Assembly: GCA_048594975.1 (NCBI GenBank)
Contig: JBMDXQ010000140.1
Location: forward strand, 1-37,703
Length of the DNA: 37,703 nucleotides
From: JBMDXB01 sp048594975
GTDB taxonomy: Bacteria; Acidobacteriota; Vicinamibacteria; Vicinamibacterales; 2-12-FULL-66-21
Direction: 5' to 3'
The notes under the pieces were generated by a model, which was not told where the DNA came from, did not search any database, and saw only the letters and a program-made list of their open reading frames with translations. The translations under genes and the position numbers were made by a program. This document shows, piece after piece, positions 7,835 to 16,246 of this stretch (position 1 is the stretch's first letter; every line of letters begins with the position of its first letter).

Positions 7835-9289
7835 TCATCCGATTCGCAGGAAACGCTTCATCCGCGACAGGAAGGAGTCACGCGCCTCGGCGACCGCGGT
7901 GCCCTGCGCCGCAACGCGCACCGCCTCCAGCTGCGCTCGGCGCGTCATGGCGGCGATGCCGATCTGCTCGACCGTGTAAGGGCTGGCGCCGGCGAGCCGG
8001 CGGAACAGGGCGGCGCTGACTTCCAGCACGGTCGTGTCGCCGCGCGCGACGACGGTTGCCGAGCGTGGCTCGCCGGTCAGCAACGACATCTCGCCGAAGT
8101 ACCCGCCCGCCTCGATTGCGGCGATGTCGTGGCGCTGCGCGCCGGTTTCCGTGCTCTCGAGCAGAACGATCGCCGCGCCCGAGCCGACCACGTACATGGA
8201 GTCGCCCGGCTGTCCCTGGCGAACGATGGCCTCGCCGTCGCCGAAGCGGCGGATCACGGAGCCGGCGGCGATCTCGCGCCGTTCGTCCTCGCCGATCGAC
8301 GCGAACAGGTCGACGCCGGCGATCAGGGCCTCGCGCTCGCGCTGCCTGTGCTCACCGTCAGTGGCGGGCCACTCGCGGTGGTACTCGACGGTGATCGGCC
8401 ACGGGATCTCGATGCCGTGCCGCTCGAACGCGTAGTAGATTGCCGTCCGCACCTCGTTTCTGGCGATCTCGTCCTTTTCGAAATCGTCGATCCAGAACCG
8501 TGCGCGATAGGTAATCGCCGAGGCGTCGAACGATACCAGCAGCACGTCCGGGGGCGGCGACTTCCGGACGAACCTCGCGTTGTCGACCGCCTCGAGCATG
8601 GCCTGCTTGACCTCGTTCGGCGCCGCCAGGTAGCTGGCGCCCACCTCCACCTCGAGGCGCGTCGGCAGCGCCGGAAACGAGTAGTTGACGATCGCCTCCC
8701 TGCCGATGACGTTGTTCGGGACGATGACCGAGTTGCCCGACTTCGTGCGGATCTTGGTCGCGCGCCAGGTCACCTCCGTCACGCGCCCCTCGAAATCCCC
8801 TACCCGCACCCAGTGCCCCACGTGAAACGGCTTCTCGCTCTGGATCGCCAGACCCGCGAACGCATTGCCCAGCGTGTCCTGCAGTGCGAAGCCGACAACC
8901 ACGGCGCTGACCGCCGAGGTCGTGAGCAGCTGCTCGTCGAACACGAACGTCGCCACCAGCACCAGCAGCCCGATGACGATCGCGTCCTGGAGGATCGCCG
9001 GGAACCGGTCGGGAACCCGGTCGTGCCGCAGGGGGTTGAGCAGCGCCAGGACGACGAGGTTGATGATCGCCGCGGCGAACCCGAGCTGCTCGATCGCCCC
9101 GAAGTTCCGGCCGAGGTGCGGCTGGAGATCCGGGCGGACCAGCAGCAGGAGGTGAACGAGGGCGTACGCGCCGAGCAGGAAGAGGGTCAGCCGGAGCTTG
9201 CGCCTGACCAGGCTATTGGCGGTGAACGCGTTGAGCGCGAGCGCCACCAGCAGCGCGACGCCGCCGACCGTCAGGTGAGAGGGGTGCAT
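7835..9289 (-). CDS. MscS-family mechanosensitive channel with C-terminal cyclic-nucleotide-binding domain
   Basis: 484 aa. Transmembrane segments lie at about 5-25, 32-52, 68-88 and 103-118. The MscS pore helix and beta domain follow at about 125-205 (VVGFALQDTLGNAFAGL, then GDFEGRVTEVTWRATKIRT and VIVPNNVI). The MscS C-terminal alpha/beta part extends to about 305. Residues 325-440 are a cyclic-nucleotide-binding fold whose phosphate-binding cassette is intact (YFGEMSLLTGEPRSATVV, with E400, R409 and S410). Such fusions are known as bacterial cyclic-nucleotide-gated MscS homologues, where the ligand rather than tension is thought to gate the inner-membrane pore. It is the last gene of an operon that begins with an adenylate cyclase. 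The ATG lies 3 bases after the protease stop, and the stop region itself supplies a GAGGA RBS. Confidence 0.92.
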   Translation of the reverse strand: MHPSHLTVGGVALLVALALNAFTANSLVRRKLRLTLFLLGAYALVHLLLLVRPDLQPHLGRNFGAIEQLGFAAAIINLVVLALLNPLRHDRVPDRFPAILQDAIVIGLLVLVATFVFDEQLLTTSAVSAVVVGFALQDTLGNAFAGLAIQSEKPFHVGHWVRVGDFEGRVTEVTWRATKIRTKSGNSVIVPNNVIGREAIVNYSFPALPTRLEVEVGASYLAAPNEVKQAMLEAVDNARFVRKSPPPDVLLVSFDASAITYRARFWIDDFEKDEIARNEVRTAIYYAFERHGIEIPWPITVEYHREWPATDGEHRQREREALIAGVDLFASIGEDERREIAAGSVIRRFGDGEAIVRQGQPGDSMYVVGSGAAIVLLESTETGAQRHDIAAIEAGGYFGEMSLLTGEPRSATVVARGDTTVLEVSAALFRRLAGASPYTVEQIGIAAMTRRAQLEAVRVAAQGTAVAEARDSFLSRMKRFLRIG

Positions 9290-9292
9290 TCC

Positions 9293-10444
9293 TCAGGCGA
9301 TTCCCTTCTTGAACTCGGCGATCTCGGCCGGCGTGATCACCACCCGGACCGGGCTGCGGTTCGTGCCGCCGACCGCGTTGGTGTCGGGGCCCACCATGCG
9401 CCCGCCCGCCGAGGCCGAAGCCTGCGTGGACTCCGCCTGCTGGCCCTTGCTCAGCGCGCTCCCGAGACTGCCCAGGCCGAAGCCGCGCTTCTTCGGCTGC
9501 TCCTTCTTTTCTTCCTTCTGCTCTTCCTTCTTTTCTTCCGGCCTCGCCGCCTGCGTCGATTCGGCGGCGGCGCCGCGCGCGCCCCGCGGCACCATCGTGA
9601 TCGAGGCCATCGGCACCGCGTCGACCTTCACCGACGCCGCGTAGCGCGGCTCCACCATCGCCGTTGCACCCAGCTTCTTGTCCCGCGTCGTCCTGGCGTT
9701 CTCGTCGATTCGCTCCTTCAGCTGCGGGTGCGTGGCAAACAGGCCGTTCGGCTCCTTGCGGTCCTGGTTGCGTTCCGCGAGGCGGTTCAGGAACGTGGTC
9801 AGGCCGGCCGGCGAGTAGCCCGCCTTGTTGACCAGCTGCAGTCCGACCCGGTCGGACTCGAGCTCCTGTCCTCGATCCCACTCGTTGAACAGGACGATGT
9901 CGGTCGCGAGCGACGCCACGCGGCTGACGGCGCTGGTGACCAGTCCGCCGCGCGCGTCGACTTCGTCGTTGGCGAGCTCGAGCGCCTTCCCGCGCTTGAT
10001 CGAGTTGATGGCGTGGTGAGCCGTGACATGCGTGATCTCGTGTGCGAGCACGCCGGCCAGTTCCGCCTCGCTCTTGATGATCGCCAGCGCGCCGCGCGTG
10101 ATGTGGATGATCCCGCCGGGCGCGGCGTAGGCGTTCACGCCGTCGGTATCGAGAACGACGAACTGCCACTCGAGCCCGGGACGTTCGCTCGCCTGTGCCA
10201 GCACCGTGCCGACCAGCGATACGTACTTCGTGACGGCTGCGTCCTCGTATACCCCGAGCTCGAGGATCAGCCGCCGCCTGACCTCTTCGCCGATGGCACG
10301 CTCGTCCTTCTCAGAGAGGTGCATGTCGGCAAACTTCTTCGCGCGGTCGGCGTGGTCCTTGATCCTCCCGATCGTCCCGAACTGCGCCGAACACGGCGTG
10401 GCCACCACCAGCGCGACCGCAACGCACAGCATCGTCCTCTTCAT
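9293..10444 (-). CDS. exported M48-family metalloprotease
   Basis: 383 aa with a signal peptide 1-20 (ending CSA) that keeps the domain extracytoplasmic. Zinc ligands are in HEITH (135-139), with the distal Glu in ELESD (E196), the normal M48 layout. The preceding NAYAAPGGIIHITRGAL segment is typical of BepA/LoiP-type periplasmic M48 peptidases. The tail (about 275-383) is unusual: a Glu/Lys-rich stretch EEKKEEQKEEKKEQPKK, then Gly/Ser-rich sequence. The start overlaps the cyclase stop by four bases (ATGA), so the genes are translationally coupled. By analogy with BepA it could act in envelope protein quality control; its substrate is unknown. Confidence 0.9.
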   Translation of the reverse strand: MKRTMLCVAVALVVATPCSAQFGTIGRIKDHADRAKKFADMHLSEKDERAIGEEVRRRLILELGVYEDAAVTKYVSLVGTVLAQASERPGLEWQFVVLDTDGVNAYAAPGGIIHITRGALAIIKSEAELAGVLAHEITHVTAHHAINSIKRGKALELANDEVDARGGLVTSAVSRVASLATDIVLFNEWDRGQELESDRVGLQLVNKAGYSPAGLTTFLNRLAERNQDRKEPNGLFATHPQLKERIDENARTTRDKKLGATAMVEPRYAASVKVDAVPMASITMVPRGARGAAAESTQAARPEEKKEEQKEEKKEQPKKRGFGLGSLGSALSKGQQAESTQASASAGGRMVGPDTNAVGGTNRSPVRVVITPAEIAEFKKGIA

Positions 10445-12483
10445 ACCTTGACGTCCTCCGGTACTGCAGTCAGGGGAGCGGGGACCTTGATTTCGAAAAT
10501 GGCCACGGGACGGCTCTTGCCCTTGACGACGACGTCGCCGAGCGGTTGGAGGTCGTACTGGTTCGTGAGCCTGGCCCGTGTTGCCTCGCCAATGATAATC
10601 CGGCTCCGGTACTGCTTGTTCAGCGATTCGAGCCGGGACGCGAGGTTCACGTTATCGCCGATCACGGTATAGCTCATGATCGTCGATGAGCCGATGTTGC
10701 CGGCGATCATGTCGCCGGAGTTGATGCCGATGCCGATATCCAGCTGCGCCTTCCCCTCCGCGGCCCACTTCCGATTGAGCCGGCCGAGTTCGCCCACCAT
10801 GTCCGCGGCGGCCTGGACGGCGTGCTCGGCGTGCTCGGGATCGTCGAGCGGGGCGCTGAAGAGCGCCATGACCATGTCTCCGACGAACTTGTCCACCGTG
10901 CCCTTGTGCTGGAACACGATGTCCACCATCCGCGAGAAGTACTCGTTCAGCTGCGAGACCAGCGCCTCCGGATCCCCTTTCTCCGCGATGCTGGTGAAGC
11001 CACGGATGTCGGAAAAGAGCACGGTCATGTCGCGGCGGCCGCCCCCGAGCTGCGCCCGGTCCGGGTGGGCGAGCAGCTGGTGGTAGACGTCCTTCGAGAC
11101 GTACCGCCCGAACAGCTTCTTCACCACCCTTTTCTGCTTCTCCTCGACGAAGTAGCGGTACGCGGTGCCGGCGAAGAGCGCGATCGCCGCTGCGAGGAGC
11201 GGCTGGGTCATGTTCACCCACAACCCGTTCCCGAAGGCCGACAGGGCGTAGCCGGTCCAGGCGCCGATCGCCGCCAGTGTCGCCGCCGCGGCGGCGGTAT
11301 AGGGAAACAGCGCGGCGAGGAGACCGACGACCAGCGCGCCGACGAGCGTGCCGGCAATGCGCACCAGGTCGGGCGCAGGCCGCACGAAGCGGTTGCTCAG
11401 GATGCTGTCCGCGACGTACGCGTGCAGCTGGACACCGGGCATGACACCGGTGCTCTCGAACGGCGTGGTGAACACGTCGAGCAGGCCCGAAGTGGTGAGG
11501 CCGACGAAGACGATCGTGTCCTTGAACACCGCCGGATCGAGCGCCGGCGGCATGCCGTCGAGCAGCGCCATCTCCGACGCGATCACGTGGCGCGCTTCGT
11601 ACGACCGGTACGGCCGCACGTTGTTCACGATCGTCGGCGCGCGGTAGTTGATCAGCATCGTGAGCTGCTCGCGCGTCTTCGTGGTGCTGCCGGCCGCCAG
11701 GTCGTCGATGTTCCTGACGGTGATCGGGATGAGCGGAATGCGGCGATCGCGGATGCGGAGCGTCTGCCCCTCCAGGACCACCTCCTCCGGCGTGAACCCG
11801 CCCGCGATCAGCGCCGCCGCGACGCCGAGCGAGGGCATGTAGTGGTCGCCCTTGCGCACGAACGGCACCATCCGCCGCGCCGGGCCGTCGTCATCGGCCG
11901 CCAGGAAGTTGTGGCCGAGGCCGGCGACGACGTCGCTGATCGCCCTGATCGGCGGCGTGATGACGCGCCGCTCCTCGATCGCCGGCCCGAGGCGGTAGCG
12001 CGGACCCCTCCAGGTGTCAGGGTCGTGGCGCAGCGTGCCGCCGATCACGCCTTCGTGAACGGCATCGGCGAGCATCACGACGGTGCCCGCCGCGCGGATC
12101 GATTCGGCCAGCGCGGCGTCGGACTGCGCGCCGTCCATCTTCCTGTTGCCAATCTGATACCCGAGAACCCTGTCGTTCTCGAGCACCGAGAGATCGACGG
12201 CGATGACTTTGGCGCCGCCGCGCGCCAGAAAGTCGATCAGTACGCCGAGGACGACGCGCGGCCAGGGCCAGCGGCCAAAGTACTTCTCCAGATCGCGGAT
12301 CGACGTGTCGTTGATTTCGACGAGGACGATATCGCGGCGCACCGAGGAGGAGTCGGCGGTCCGGCGGACGCGCCAGTCGTAGGTCTTGAGCTCGGCGACG
12401 TCGAGCATGCCGGTGGTGCCGAGCAGCAGGGCAAGGCCGGACGCGCACAGGCCGAGGAGCAGGCCGGCGATGACTTTTCTCAC
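10441..12483 (-). CDS. CHASE2-domain class III adenylate cyclase
   Basis: 680 aa. N-terminal membrane segment 4-22, then a CHASE2 extracytoplasmic sensor domain (about 30-360, ending near GVQLHAYVADSIL). Three further membrane helices lie at about 372-392, 396-415 and 426-442, followed by a short linker and the cyclase domain (about 480-665). Both metal-binding Asp are present (D492 in SDIRGFTS, D536 in FVGD). So are the ATP-selecting Lys and Asp (K532, D610) and the transition-state Asn and Arg (N613, R617 in NVNLASR). The protein should therefore be an active homodimeric cyclase making cAMP, not a degenerate or guanylate-type one. GTG start; a weak possible promoter lies at about 12493-12519 on the minus strand. 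It heads a three-gene operon with the M48 protease and the channel that carries a cAMP-type binding domain. Confidence 0.93.
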   Translation of the reverse strand: MRKVIAGLLLGLCASGLALLLGTTGMLDVAELKTYDWRVRRTADSSSVRRDIVLVEINDTSIRDLEKYFGRWPWPRVVLGVLIDFLARGGAKVIAVDLSVLENDRVLGYQIGNRKMDGAQSDAALAESIRAAGTVVMLADAVHEGVIGGTLRHDPDTWRGPRYRLGPAIEERRVITPPIRAISDVVAGLGHNFLAADDDGPARRMVPFVRKGDHYMPSLGVAAALIAGGFTPEEVVLEGQTLRIRDRRIPLIPITVRNIDDLAAGSTTKTREQLTMLINYRAPTIVNNVRPYRSYEARHVIASEMALLDGMPPALDPAVFKDTIVFVGLTTSGLLDVFTTPFESTGVMPGVQLHAYVADSILSNRFVRPAPDLVRIAGTLVGALVVGLLAALFPYTAAAAATLAAIGAWTGYALSAFGNGLWVNMTQPLLAAAIALFAGTAYRYFVEEKQKRVVKKLFGRYVSKDVYHQLLAHPDRAQLGGGRRDMTVLFSDIRGFTSIAEKGDPEALVSQLNEYFSRMVDIVFQHKGTVDKFVGDMVMALFSAPLDDPEHAEHAVQAAADMVGELGRLNRKWAAEGKAQLDIGIGINSGDMIAGNIGSSTIMSYTVIGDNVNLASRLESLNKQYRSRIIIGEATRARLTNQYDLQPLGDVVVKGKSRPVAIFEIKVPAPLTAVPEDVKV

Positions 12484-12973
12484 GTGGTGTAACGTTTAGA
12501 GTAACGGGCCTGGCGTCAAAGACCAAGCGCCTTCCCCGGGCGTGCCGCCTCTCGCGGCACCAGGGCGACGCCGTGCAAAGGCTGTCGCATCGCGTGACTG
12601 TGACTGCTGCGCCGCGTACGTGCCGCGATGCCCTCATGCTCCGCCTGGTTTGTCTCGGATAGTGCTGGCGGCCTCGGACGGCCTCAGCCGCGAGTTCGAT
12701 CAGGGCAGAAACGACAATGTGTTGCGCTCGCCCTTTGCGCGCGCGTTCTTGGAGGGAGTCGACCGAAGGTGACGCCGCCTCGGCTGCTGGCGGCGCACTT
12801 TCCCGAGTGGGCATGGACGACTCGCTGGAAAATCGGATATCCGAGAGGCTCCACGCGGTTGACAGAGGCACCGGGCCACGGTAGAACTTGCACACATCGC
12901 GGATAGTCAACCCCGATCGCGTTGAGGGCGCCAGTACCCGTTCACCCCGCACGCTGGGGGAAAGGAAAGTCGC
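12484..12973. other. intergenic region between divergent operons
   Basis: This 490-base gap separates the cyclase operon (minus) from the ABC/TIR operon (plus). On the minus strand a weak TTGACG ... TAAACG pair with a 15-base spacer lies close to the cyclase start. On the plus strand AAAGGAAAG at about 12961-12969 is the RBS for the binding-protein gene. The short open frames inside have no convincing homology. Confidence 0.5.
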
Positions 12974-14011
12974 GTGACTCCGAGGCGCGTCCGACCGGGG
13001 AGAACCTCCCGCCTGCGATTCGCCACGCTCGCCGTCCTGGTGGCGCTCTCGGCGGCCGGCTGTACTCGTTCGGGTGAGGCGCCGCCACGGTCGGCTGACG
13101 TTCCGCTGTCCCGCTATCGCGTCGGGCTAGGACCGTGGGTAGGCTTCGGGCCTTTCTACCTCGCGCGAGAGAAAGGATTCTTCAAAGAGGCGGGAATCGA
13201 GGCGGAACTGATTGTCCTGACCGGCCTGGCCGAGCGCAACAGCGCGCTCAAGTCCGGGCGCATCGACGCCCTCGCCGCGCCGGTGGACTATTTCGTGCTG
13301 TCCGCCGGAAACCGGCTCGCAACCACGATTGTCATGGCGGTGGACGAGTCCGTCGGCGGCGACGGGCTGGTCGCCCGCAAGAACATCACCCGGGTCGAGG
13401 ACCTCCGCGGCAAGCGCGTGGCATTTCAGCGCGGCTTGCCGGGCGAGTTCTTTCTGCGCGCGCTGCTCCAACAGCGAAACCTGAGCCTCGACGAACTGAA
13501 AGTTACGGATCTGCAGACGGCGGACGCGGGCGCGGCATTCATCGCCGGCAGGGTCGACGCAGCGGTCGTCTGGGAGCCGTGGCTGACGCGCGCTTCGGAA
13601 CAGGGCAAGGGTCACGTGCTCGCCTCCACCAAAGAGCAGCCGAACCTCATCGTCGACTGCCTGGCGTTCAACAAGGATGTCGTCAGCCGCGCGCCGGGGG
13701 ACGTGCAGAAGATGGTCGACGCAGTGCTGAGAGCCATCGACTACTGGAAGCAGAGTCCCGACGAGTCCAACCGCATCATGGCGCCGTACTTCGAGGTCGA
13801 CGCGGCCAAGTACGCAGCCATCCTCAGGGGCGTCCGGTTCACCGATCTGGGCCGCAACCGTCAATATTTCGGGACCGAGCAGGCGCCTGGGCCGGTCTTC
13901 GACGTGGCCCGTCGCGCGTCCGACATCTGGATGGCTGGCAAGGCGATTGAGGTGCCGGTCATGCCGCCCACGATCATCACCACGAGGTTCATCGCGCAAC
14001 GGGGGCATTGA
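12974..14011 (+). CDS. NitT/TauT-type ABC transporter substrate-binding lipoprotein
   Basis: 345 aa with a GTG start and RBS AAAGGAAAG. The lipobox LSAAGC puts the acylated Cys at residue 30, so the mature protein is membrane-tethered. The fold is the SsuA/THI5 type II binding protein: YRVGLGPWVGFGPFYLAREKGFFKEAGIEAE (about 47-77), then LKSGRIDALAAPVDYFV, the Gly-rich domain hinge and VVWEPWL near residue 200. Relatives bind nitrate, taurine or other sulfonates, aromatic compounds, or the thiamine precursor HMP, and the ligand cannot be told here. It is first in an operon; its stop is one base before the TIR-like gene. Confidence 0.9.
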   Translation: MTPRRVRPGRTSRLRFATLAVLVALSAAGCTRSGEAPPRSADVPLSRYRVGLGPWVGFGPFYLAREKGFFKEAGIEAELIVLTGLAERNSALKSGRIDALAAPVDYFVLSAGNRLATTIVMAVDESVGGDGLVARKNITRVEDLRGKRVAFQRGLPGEFFLRALLQQRNLSLDELKVTDLQTADAGAAFIAGRVDAAVVWEPWLTRASEQGKGHVLASTKEQPNLIVDCLAFNKDVVSRAPGDVQKMVDAVLRAIDYWKQSPDESNRIMAPYFEVDAAKYAAILRGVRFTDLGRNRQYFGTEQAPGPVFDVARRASDIWMAGKAIEVPVMPPTIITTRFIAQRGH

Positions 14012-14012
14012 C

Positions 14013-15467
14013 ATGGGAGACCTGAAGGTTTTCATCGCGAGCGCGAGCTCGGCGATGAATCTGGGAGAGGCTCTCTGCAAAGAGTTAAGGACCCGGACGA
14101 GAGCGAGAGAACGCTCGCGAAGCAACGCGCCTGCGACAGTCGACGATCAGCCCGAAGAACGACAGCCCGTGCACTGGCACGTGAGCCCCTGGTGGGACAA
14201 CCGGAATGACGTTCAGAAAAAGGGACAACCCTTGCTCTACGGCCTCCTGGACGAGTGCAAGAAGGCCGACTTGGCGGTCATTCTGCTTACCGCCGATGAC
14301 CTCACGAACAAGGGCGGAGTGGATGTGCTGGAGCCGCGTGACAACTGCATTTTCGAGGCGGGGCTCTTCATGGGCGGCCTTGGCCTCGACCCCCAGCGCA
14401 GCTTGATCATCACTTCGGTAAAACCCGACGCGCTTCCCAGCGATCTCCGAGGGATCGAGCCGATCGGATTTCCGCCGCCAACCCCCGAGCAGCTCAAGGA
14501 CAAGCGGTGGTGCCGCAAGACGATGAGGCAGGTCGTCAAAGACCTCGAAGCGCAGGTCGAACGCTTGACGAAACCGCCGGCGCGACCCTCGCTGCCGATA
14601 CTGACGCCCGACGATCTTCTCCGTCTGGAACGTCCCGAGCCAGGAGGAATGCTGAAGGTTGGCGGAGGGACCGCCGTTGTGATCAATACGACTCACCCCA
14701 CGGAGACACAACAACCGTCACGAGCACGTCAAGTCGTGGCGAATATGGCCAAACGCGTCGAGTATGTCTATTTCTTCCGTGCCGAGCAGGACCATATCGG
14801 CGTCGTAATCACGCTTCTTCAATCCCTCGTTTCCGCTTACCTTGCCGAGGAAGGCTTCGCCGAACCGCAAAAGAAGCAGGCGGATGATATCTTGCGCGCA
14901 CTCGAGGCCCTCGAGCCCAGATTGTTCATCCATTTCGTGCCCGATAATCGGGCACCACTGCTTTTCTGCGTTCACAATGCCGGAGACTACGATTCGGCTC
15001 GGTGTTATCTGCGCGATGTATCCCGCGACCGATTCTTCCTCTGGGCGGAGGGGAAGGATGCCTTCGCGGTTGCCGCCGATCTGCGAAAACTGCAGAGAAT
15101 CGAGGACGATCGCGCGATCTTCTACCCCACTCAGTATTACGACCTCTACGGAAGCGATGGGTTGAACTTCCGTCAACGATTGAAGAACCGGTTGATATCA
15201 GAATTTCGCGACGTTCTCGGCGCAAAGGAGGAGAAGCTGGCAAGGTTGAAGGAGATCTGCTTTCTCAACCTCGTGTCGCCGAAGGAAGCGGCGAAAGAGC
15301 TCGACGTATCGGAAGAGAAGGTCATTCTGCTCATCCAAAACGGGCACCTTGCGGCTGAGAGATTCGATCGAGAACTCCACATCAAGCGGACGGTCCTCGA
15401 CCGGTACATGTCGAAGCTTCGATCTGAGAGCCGCAATGGGGTTCAATCGCCACCTCGGCACCCCTGA
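14013..15467 (+). CDS. TIR-like nucleotide-binding protein (PF10137-like) with C-terminal excisionase-type helix-turn-helix
   Basis: 484 aa from the ATG at 14013, one base after the binding-protein stop. Residues 4-155 match the TIR-like family seen in CBASS/Pycsar effectors and orphan predicted nucleotide-binding proteins: KVFIASAS at the start, ADLAVILLTADD (85-96), EPRDNCIFEAGLFMGGLG (107-124) with the conserved Glu115, and LPSDLRGIEPIGF (141-153). Members with the Glu can cleave NAD+, but activity is not proven here. Residues 190-240 are a linker. Residues 241-405 form a globular domain I do not recognise (VEYVYFFRAEQDHIGVVITLLQ). Residues 420-470 are a MerR/excisionase-like helix-turn-helix (SPKEAAKELDVSEEKVILLI, then a wing and RTVLDRYM). 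Base composition is unlike the flanking transporter genes: sampled 60-base lines in its middle and 3' part are 50-55% G+C against about 68%. This suggests it was acquired into the operon. It could be a ligand- or NAD-responsive regulator, or a defence effector. Confidence 0.85.
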   Translation: MGDLKVFIASASSAMNLGEALCKELRTRTRARERSRSNAPATVDDQPEERQPVHWHVSPWWDNRNDVQKKGQPLLYGLLDECKKADLAVILLTADDLTNKGGVDVLEPRDNCIFEAGLFMGGLGLDPQRSLIITSVKPDALPSDLRGIEPIGFPPPTPEQLKDKRWCRKTMRQVVKDLEAQVERLTKPPARPSLPILTPDDLLRLERPEPGGMLKVGGGTAVVINTTHPTETQQPSRARQVVANMAKRVEYVYFFRAEQDHIGVVITLLQSLVSAYLAEEGFAEPQKKQADDILRALEALEPRLFIHFVPDNRAPLLFCVHNAGDYDSARCYLRDVSRDRFFLWAEGKDAFAVAADLRKLQRIEDDRAIFYPTQYYDLYGSDGLNFRQRLKNRLISEFRDVLGAKEEKLARLKEICFLNLVSPKEAAKELDVSEEKVILLIQNGHLAAERFDRELHIKRTVLDRYMSKLRSESRNGVQSPPRHP

Positions 15468-15478
15468 GCCAACGCCGA

Positions 15479-16246
15479 ATGCGCTTCGACTTCGCGGGTG
15501 GTAGCTGGTTCCAGCGTTGGATCCAGACACTCCCCTTTGTTCTGCTGCTCCTGCTGTGGACTCTCGTGAGCGGCCTGGACTGGATCGACCCCGTCTTTCT
15601 GCCAGGCCCCGCCTCGGTCGGGCGCGCGTTCGTGGCGCTCCTCTCGAGCGAGTTCCTGATCGGCCACCTGCTCCCGAGCCTCCTGCGCGTCGCTGCGGCA
15701 TTCCTCCTGTCCGTGGCAATCGCGTTTCCCCTCGGCCTGCTCTCCGGACAGATCCCGCTGGTGGCAGAGCTCGTCGAGCCGCTCTGTGACTTCACGCGCT
15801 ACCTGCCCGTCGCCGCTCTCGTACCCCTGTGCATCTTGTGGTTCGGGATCGATCACGGTCAGAAAGTCGCGGTGATCGCGCTCGGCGTCGTGTTCCAGCT
15901 GATCCTCCTATTCGCAGCCGACAGCGCATCGGTCCCGCACGAGCTGCTCGAGGCGGGCAGGACGTTCGGCTTGACGTCCGGCGAGATCCTGACGCGGATC
16001 GTGCTCCCCTCGTCGCTGCCCGCGATGTGGGACCACATGCGCATCGCGGCCGGCTGGGCGTGGTCGTATCTGGTGCTCGCCGAGCTGGTCGCCGGCAACA
16101 TGGGCGTCGGCTATTTCGTGATCCAGTCGCAGCGGTTCCTCCAGACCGACCGCGTGTTCGCCGGGATTCTGTTCATCGGCATCCTCGGCTTGCTGACGGA
16201 CTTCGGATTTCGCGCGACCGGACGGTGGCTGTTCCGATGGCGATAG
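15479..16246 (+). CDS. ABC transporter permease, NitT/TauT (SsuC/TauC-like)
   Basis: 255 aa with about six hydrophobic segments (about 18-35, 66-90, 108-123, 130-148, 190-208 and 224-242). The cytoplasmic EAA coupling loop is clear: LLEAGRTFGLTSGEILTRIVLP (156-177). N-terminal WxLVSGLDWIDPVFLPGPxxV is typical of the family. ATG at 15479, 11 bases after the TIR-like gene. It overlaps the ATPase gene by 10 bases, so the two are coupled. Confidence 0.92.
   Translation: MRFDFAGGSWFQRWIQTLPFVLLLLLWTLVSGLDWIDPVFLPGPASVGRAFVALLSSEFLIGHLLPSLLRVAAAFLLSVAIAFPLGLLSGQIPLVAELVEPLCDFTRYLPVAALVPLCILWFGIDHGQKVAVIALGVVFQLILLFAADSASVPHELLEAGRTFGLTSGEILTRIVLPSSLPAMWDHMRIAAGWAWSYLVLAELVAGNMGVGYFVIQSQRFLQTDRVFAGILFIGILGLLTDFGFRATGRWLFRWR

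Noticed and set aside
7682..10672. Very long plus-strand open frame (996 codons)
   Set aside because: It is the antisense of the MscS and M48 genes; its sequence is Arg/Asp/Val-rich with no domain, as expected of a GC-rich shadow frame.
10822..12492. 556-codon plus-strand open frame
   Set aside because: Antisense shadow of the adenylate cyclase.
12542..12772. Plus-strand frame ending LAASDGLSREFDQGRNDN and FARAFLEGVDRR, faintly like a caspase-type peptidase segment
   Set aside because: Only about 35 residues look protein-like, no His/Cys catalytic motif is present and no continuation was found in other frames.
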